This document shows positions 6,774-9,098 of a stretch of DNA of 9,098 nucleotides, in pieces (positions within the stretch are counted from its first letter, which is position 1; the number at the start of each line of letters is the position of its first letter). The translations under genes were made by a program, and so were the position numbers. The notes under the pieces were generated by a model. That model searched no databases and had not been told where the DNA came from. It was given only the letters and a program-made list of their open reading frames with translations. Source of the stretch: Polyangium sp. (in: bacteria) (GTDB lineage: Bacteria > Myxococcota_A > Polyangia > Palsa-1104); NCBI GenBank assembly GCA_025450955.1, contig JANWLJ010000072.1, forward strand, positions 1 to 9,098, given 5' to 3'.

Positions 6774-7225
6774 TGGCGAAAAAAGAGACCGCGGCCGAAG
6801 CGCCGCGCATCCAGAGGCGCGATGCGCGGATGACGGTGGCGTGGAACGCGAGCTGCGAAAAGATGGTCGAGGTCGAGCAGAAGCTCCAGCCGGAGCTGGC
6901 CGCGGTCTACGAGCGGGTGCGCGCCAATCCCGAAGGGGTGGGCCGCCGCTTTCAGGCGACCCTGCGCGATCTGTCGGTGAACGGCGCGTTTCTCGAGGGC
7001 GAGCCGCTGCCGCTCCTGTCGCGGGTGGCGCTCGCGTTCGAGGTGCCCTCGTTCAAGCCGATCGAAGCGGTCGGCTGGGTGCTCTGGCGGCGCACCGCGC
7101 CCTGCACCGTGCAGCGGCCGAGCGGCGCGCCGATCACGCTCGGCGCCGGCTTCGGAGTGGTGTTCGAATGGATCTCTCTCGAGGCGCGGCTCGAGATTGC
7201 CCGGCGCGTCGCGCTACTGGCCTGA
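6773..7225 (+). CDS. PilZ domain protein (putative c-di-GMP effector)
   Basis: This 150-residue protein has the two c-di-GMP-binding signatures of PilZ domains. RRDAR (15-19) matches RxxxR, and DLSVNG (66-71) matches (D/N)xSxxG. Then come beta strands with family-like spacing (RVALAFEVPSF, AVGWVLWRR, LGAGFGVVFEWIS) and a C-terminal helix (LEARLEIARRVALL). Between the two motifs is a predicted helical insert (about 27-58, EKMVEVEQKLQPELAAVYE) that makes the spacing longer than in a typical minimal PilZ. The protein has no signal peptide or membrane segment, so it is probably a cytosolic adaptor that changes binding partner on c-di-GMP. The start ATG shares one base with the metG stop (TGATG), with AAGG at 6762-6765, indicating translational coupling. 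The partner is unknown; the adjoining PH-like and HEAT-repeat genes are candidates by position. Domain call is confident, nucleotide binding is inferred from the retained motifs. Confidence 0.88.
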   Translation: MAKKETAAEAPRIQRRDARMTVAWNASCEKMVEVEQKLQPELAAVYERVRANPEGVGRRFQATLRDLSVNGAFLEGEPLPLLSRVALAFEVPSFKPIEAVGWVLWRRTAPCTVQRPSGAPITLGAGFGVVFEWISLEARLEIARRVALLA

Positions 7226-7734
7226 CCACGCGCGAGACCTTTCCCATCGTCTTCACCCAGAGGCGGGTGCTGCCGGTCGCGGTGGTGTTCGCGCTGGTCG
7301 GCGCGGGGCTGTCACCCGGCTTTTGGCTCAGGCTCGCCTGCGGCGGCTTCGCGCTGCTCGCGGCCGGGATCGGGATCTGGCAAAAGCGCGCCCGCGCGCA
7401 GGTGGTGATCGATGACACCGGCTACGCGGTCGAGGAGCACGGGCGCGAGAAGCTGCGGGTCGCCTGGAGCGAGGTGGTCGAGGTGCGCGCCGATGCGGCC
7501 GAGCACGCCTGCTACGTCGACTGCGGCGATCCGCAGCGAAATCTCCTGGTGCCGCCCGAGCGCGGCTACGGCTTTCATTTCGAGCGCGCCGACCAGCTGT
7601 ACGCGCGCATCCTCGACGCGGTCACCGACAAGGTGAAGCTGGTTGAGCGCCTCGAGGCCAAGAAAGCCGAGCCGAAGCCCGAGTCGAAGGACGATCCGAA
7701 TAGCGAGACCAAGGACGAGCCGAAGCCGTCATGA
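7168..7734 (+). CDS. Two-helix membrane protein with PH-like domain
   Basis: From ATG 7168 the product has 188 residues. Two adjacent hydrophobic helices (about 35-50 and 54-71, LPVAVVFALVGAGL and LACGGFALLAAGIGIW) form a hairpin. A basic stop (QKRARA) and a beta-rich domain follow (about 78-155: VVIDDTGYAVEEHGREKLRVAWSEV, broken by a loop, then FHFERADQLYARIL). The tail is Lys/Glu/Pro-rich. The hairpin followed by a cytosolic PH-like fold resembles small bacterial PH-domain membrane proteins (YcxB or bPH style); this is by pattern only. The start is unsure. The ATG at 7168 overlaps the PilZ gene by 58 bases and the codons up to 7221 have poor third-position G/C. From 7222 the bias is strong, and a CTG there overlaps the PilZ stop as CTGA; a GTG at 7267 would cut into the first helix. 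The gene ends in ATGA with the HEAT-repeat gene. The function is unknown. Confidence 0.75.
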   Translation: MDLSRGAARDCPARRATGLTTRETFPIVFTQRRVLPVAVVFALVGAGLSPGFWLRLACGGFALLAAGIGIWQKRARAQVVIDDTGYAVEEHGREKLRVAWSEVVEVRADAAEHACYVDCGDPQRNLLVPPERGYGFHFERADQLYARILDAVTDKVKLVERLEAKKAEPKPESKDDPNSETKDEPKPS

Positions 7735-8650
7735 AGGAGATGACGCTCGAGGCGGCGCTGCGCGATCTCCAGCACAAAGATCCGCGGGTCGGGCGCAAGC
7801 GGCCGAAGCGCTCGGGCGGGAAGATCTCGGCAAGGAGGCGCTCACCGCGCTGCTCGCCGCCGCCGACGACGGCCACTCCTCGGTGCGCTACGCCGCGCTG
7901 CTCTCGCTCGGCGAGCTCGGCCGGCCGCAGGCGATTCCAAGCGCGGTCGATCGGCTCGACGACGGCGACCCGCTGGTGCGCGAGGCCGCGGTGATCGCGC
8001 TCGGTCAGATCGGCGCCGCCGCGGGAGGAGACGAGAGCCCGGCGAGCCGCGCCGCGCTCGACACCGCCTTCGCCGCGCTCGCCCGCGCCGTCAAGAGCGA
8101 TCGGCCGGAGGTGCGCTTTCAAGCGATCGCCTCGTTGGCCGAGATCTCGTCCGAACGATCGGCGCCGCTTCTGCGCCCGCTCGTCGGCGATCGCGATCCC
8201 AAGGTGCGCGCGCAGGCGGCGGCCGCGCTCGGCGACGCGCGCGATGAAGCGGCGCGAGAGGCGCTCGCCGCGCACCTCACCGACGTCGAAGAGGTGCGCC
8301 ACGAGGCGGCCCTCGCGCTCGCCCGGCTCGGCGATCTGCGCGCGGTGCCGATCCTCGTCACCTCTCTGCCGGCCGGCGATCGCGCCTTCGACGCCGCCAC
8401 CGCGCTCGCCGAGCTCGACGCCGCGCGCCAGCCGGAGATCCGCGCGCTGTGCGCGGGCCTGCTCACCCGCATCCTCGGCGACCCGATGGTCAAGGTGCGC
8501 GCCGCCCAGGCGCTCGCGCGCGCCGGCGATCCGCGCGGCCGCGCCTACCTGGAAAAAGCGCTGCGCGCCCGCCGCGACGAAGTGCGGGGCCTGGCCACCA
8601 CCGTACTTACGGAGCTGGACGATGGGAACCGAGACGACCCGCGCGGGTAG
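7731..8650 (+). CDS. HEAT-repeat protein, apparently interrupted by a -1 frameshift near 7790
   Basis: The ATG at 7731 overlaps the upstream stop (ATGA) and opens with MKEMTLEAALRDLQHKDPRV. After that point this frame turns into an unrelated Arg/Ser/Pro-rich stretch that stops at 7994. The -1 frame continues at 7790 with RAQAAEALGREDLGKEALTALL and runs to the TAG at 8648-8650. Joined, the protein is about 306 residues and contains roughly nine HEAT/PBS-lyase-type repeats, with signatures such as DPRVRAQAAEALG, SSVRYAALLSLGELG, DPLVREAAVIALGQIG, PEVRFQAIASLAEI, DPKVRAQAAAALG, EEVRHEAALALARLG and DPMVKVRAAQALARAG. HEAT arrays form curved solenoids that bind protein partners, so a scaffold or regulator role is plausible. 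The target is unknown. The later frame is also open upstream to an ATG at 7643, but that part lies inside the previous gene and has poor third-position G/C. The start of tatD overlaps its last 29 bases. Confidence 0.75.
7782..7796 (+). other. Frame-change site in the HEAT-repeat gene
   Basis: Reading GAT CCG CGG GTC from 7779 in the start frame, then CGG GCG CAA GCG from 7790 in the -1 frame, gives a perfect HEAT repeat (DPRV plus RAQAAEALG). The sister repeat at 8195-8233 encodes DPKVRAQAAAALG without a shift. Aligning the two shows exactly one base, a C or G between 7790 and 7793, missing here. The local sequence CGGGTCGGGCGC is not a canonical slippery heptamer, so a real deletion or a sequencing error in a GC run is more likely than programmed frameshifting. 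Confidence 0.75.
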
Positions 8651-9098
8651 CGAGGTGGGACGGGAACGTCCCTCCCTGATCGACTCGCACTGCCACCTCG
8701 AGGCCAAGGACTTCGGCGACGAGCGGGAGGCGGTGATCGCGCGCGCCCGAGCGGCCGGGGTCGACGAGCTCATCTGCGTCGGCTCGGGCAGCTCGCTCGA
8801 CGAGGTGCAAAACGCGGTCGCGCTCGCCGAGAGCCATCCGCGGATCTGGGCCGCGATCGGCATTCACCCGCACGAGGTGGCGCGCATGCCCGAAGGCGCG
8901 CTCGCCGAGATCGAGCGGCTCGCCACTTCTCACCCGCGGGTGGTCGCGGTCGGCGAGACCGGGCTCGACTCTCATTATGACTACTCGCCGCGCGAGACCC
9001 AGCGCGAGGCGCTGCGCGCCTTCATCGCCATCGCCCGCCGCGCGAACAAGCCGCTCTCCTTTCACCTGCGCGACGCCCACGACGACGCGCGCCGCATC
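8622..9098 (+). CDS. tatD: TatD family metal-dependent hydrolase (3' end outside window)
   Basis: The first 159 residues of a TatD-family TIM-barrel metallohydrolase (DNase/exonuclease-like) are present. The metal-binding HxH is in IDSHCHLE (H23, H25). The family GIHPHE block is at 80-85. VGETGLD (110-116) supplies the bridging Glu E112, followed by QREAL with the usual Gln-Arg. PLSFHLRDAHDD (144-155) gives the next metal His, H148. The remaining His and the final catalytic Asp must lie beyond the window. The family removes nucleotides from DNA 3' ends and has been linked to DNA repair and turnover; the substrate here is inferred. ATG 8622 is chosen because GGAG (8611-8614) sits seven bases upstream; it overlaps the end of the HEAT-repeat gene by 29 bases. 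This adds about 18 residues before the barrel start; a GTG at 8655 is the alternative. Its place after metG matches the metS-yabD pair in Bacillus. Confidence 0.93.
   Translation, partial: MGTETTRAGSEVGRERPSLIDSHCHLEAKDFGDEREAVIARARAAGVDELICVGSGSSLDEVQNAVALAESHPRIWAAIGIHPHEVARMPEGALAEIERLATSHPRVVAVGETGLDSHYDYSPRETQREALRAFIAIARRANKPLSFHLRDAHDDARRI

Noticed and set aside
7643..7730. ATG at 7643 as the start of the HEAT-repeat protein
   Set aside because: The segment lies in the previous gene's 3' end, has poor third-position G/C, and gives a Ser/Arg-rich stretch. The ATGA-coupled start at 7731 with a frame change at 7790 restores a full HEAT repeat.
7785..7796. Programmed -1 ribosomal frameshift signal
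   Set aside because: CGGGTCGGGCGC does not fit the X-XXY-YYZ slippery pattern, and I see no obvious downstream pseudoknot. A deletion or sequencing error is the simpler reading.

Overview
The window is very GC-rich, with strong G/C preference at third codon positions. It carries a protein with an AgmX/PglI-type TonB-like C-terminal domain, a family typical of gliding and other myxobacteria. The likeliest source is a myxobacterium or a close relative (Myxococcota, former Deltaproteobacteria). That assignment is an inference from gene content and composition; no rRNA is present.

Layout. (1) 1-1585, plus strand: the C-terminal tail of an unrecognised protein, then a 450-residue single-pass membrane protein. 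Its order is cytoplasmic FHA-like head, one transmembrane helix, Pro/Lys/Glu-rich and Gly-rich linkers, and an AgmX/PglI C-terminal domain. This looks like part of an envelope-spanning (gliding or TonB/Tol-like) locus. (2) 1609-2280, minus strand: a PspA/IM30 (bacterial ESCRT-III) membrane-stress protein, convergent with the previous gene and divergent from the next. (3) 2340-9098, plus strand: a tightly packed run of seven genes. These are holB (DNA polymerase III delta prime), a PSP1/RicT-family protein with a very long Arg/Pro-rich N-terminal extension, metG, a PilZ-domain protein, a two-helix membrane protein with a PH-like domain, a HEAT-repeat protein that is apparently frameshifted, and tatD (cut by the window end).

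How the genes fit together. The order holB - PSP1/ricT - metG - tatD matches the holB-yaaT-...-metS-yabD order known from Bacillus subtilis, so this is an ancient housekeeping neighbourhood. Here three accessory genes (PilZ, PH-like membrane protein, HEAT repeat) are inserted between metG and tatD. Adjacent genes from holB onward mostly overlap (ATGA, TGATG, ATGA, and a 29-nt overlap into tatD) or are separated by 25 nt, which points to one transcription unit with translational coupling. The only probable promoter region for it is the 59-bp divergent gap shared with pspA.

The points most worth a second look are these. There is a -1 frame change in the HEAT-repeat gene at about 7790, pinpointed by comparison with another repeat in the same gene. 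RicT has a roughly 255-residue Arg-rich extension containing an octapeptide tandem repeat. The PilZ-PH-HEAT trio is embedded in a translation/replication operon. I saw no mobile element, CRISPR array, tRNA or rRNA, and no stretch over 300 bases without a gene.
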